Source of the DNA: Helicobacter pametensis ATCC 51478
Lineage (GTDB): Bacteria > Campylobacterota > Campylobacteria > Campylobacterales > Helicobacteraceae
Reading direction: 5' to 3'
Assembly (NCBI RefSeq): GCF_000518225.1
Contig: NZ_JADE01000006.1
Coordinates: forward strand, 124,001 to 188,000
DNA: 64,000 bases
Both the position numbers and the translations under genes were made by a program. A model generated the notes under the pieces. The model worked only from the letters and a program-made list of their open reading frames with translations, was not told where the DNA came from and ran no database searches. Positions 62,104 through 64,000 of the stretch are shown in pieces; position 1 is the stretch's first letter, and each line of letters starts with the position of its first letter.

Positions 62104-62442
62104 TTTGATGAGGATCTAATCTCAAGAAGTCTAATTTAAGTTTTTGATCTTAGATAAAGAATCTTAGAAATTTCAGAAAAGATTAGAAAAAAGCTAAGAG
62201 ATTCTTTAAATCTTAGGAGATTAAAGATTTAAATTAGACTTTAAGTCTAAGTGTTATTTGAATTATCATTGTTAATAGCCTATAGTAATAAGACTACAAT
62301 AACTCTGATCTTATTGAAAGTAAGAATGAAGACATTTAGGAAGGAATTCTTAGATGAAATTGTCCATACATTCAATAAGGCAGTGAGACTTAGAAAATCA
62401 TTGATTCATAAGCAGTTTTATTGAGACTTTGAAAGCATATGA
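62104..62442 (+). other. tRNA-Ala to 23S spacer with nested inverted repeats
   Basis: 339 bp without a gene. AAGTCTAATTTAA (62127-62139) and TTAAATTAGACTT (62229-62241) form a perfect 13-bp stem around about 90 nt. An alternative hairpin TTTAAATCTT/AAGATTTAAA (62205-62214, 62224-62233) uses part of the same 3' strand. These are likely processing structures of the 23S precursor. Confidence 0.65.

Positions 62443-64000
<1,558 letters not shown>

Overview
The window comes from an epsilonproteobacterium (Campylobacterota), almost certainly a Helicobacter. The evidence is the gene families present: the cell-shape carboxypeptidase Csd4, an HP1043/HsrA-type orphan regulator, PflA, FlgP, OorDABC, futalosine-pathway MqnC, and Hsr-like autotransporters. 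Several blocks match the H. pylori gene order as I remember it: bamA-mqnC-ymxG, tonB-fliO-fliN-nth, AsmA-like/mltG/oorDABC, and hemN-glpC. Two large passenger-repeat autotransporters recall the Hsr surface-ring family of H. mustelae, but I cannot fix the species without a 16S comparison.

Layout. 1-4.5 kb: 3' part of a giant autotransporter. 4.5-8 kb: MscS channel, a tandem cupin pair and an AcfC-type binding protein. 8-10.3 kb: flgE, divergent from recG. 10.4-16.8 kb: recG, then the tightly packed set bamA-mqnC-M16 protease homologue. 17-23.4 kb: LtaS-like membrane transferase, then reverse-strand ffh, gltS, murG and a WYL regulator. 23.6-25.4 kb: perR overlapping a two-subunit class I fumarase. 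25.4-32.9 kb: a small protein with a sigma-54 promoter, csd4, and reverse-strand pflA-flgL-hsrA. 33-39.7 kb: an outer-membrane barrel, then a selenium/molybdenum block (moeA, NifS-like, selB, selA) diverging from selC. 39.8-41.4 kb: tRNA-Gln, tRNA-fMet and der. 41.5-43.4 kb: a small secreted protein, then FlgP and a second lipoprotein behind a sigma-54 promoter. 43.4-49.7 kb: argF, DUF2603-like, hemN, a GlpC fragment and a second autotransporter. 49.7-55.5 kb: reverse-strand AsmA-like, feoA, nth, CheX-like, fliN, fliO, tonB. 55.4-59.2 kb: mltG and oorDABC. 59.2-64 kb: a non-coding leader and a linked 16S-tRNA-Ile-tRNA-Ala-23S operon, cut by the window end.

Themes. Flagellar genes are scattered over five loci (flgE; flgL/pflA; fliN/fliO; flgP; and probably the 145-aa protein). 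Four of these carry a promoter with the same GGAAY...TGCT spacing expected for sigma-54, which ties an unrecognised gene to the flagellar regulon. The selC/selA/selB/NifS-like/moeA block looks like the supply line for a selenocysteine- and molybdopterin-dependent enzyme, most likely a formate dehydrogenase elsewhere in the genome. Central metabolism is microaerophilic: 2-oxoglutarate:acceptor oxidoreductase, oxygen-labile fumarase beside PerR, and menaquinone made through futalosine.

The most unusual items are an intervening sequence inside the 23S gene, a NifS-like protein without its PLP lysine in the selenium operon, a GlpC reduced to its ferredoxin part and coupled to an autotransporter, a fumarase whose ribosome binding site points to a non-standard start codon, and a 16S leader that repeats the 16S 5' end. 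I saw no CRISPR array, prophage or insertion sequence.
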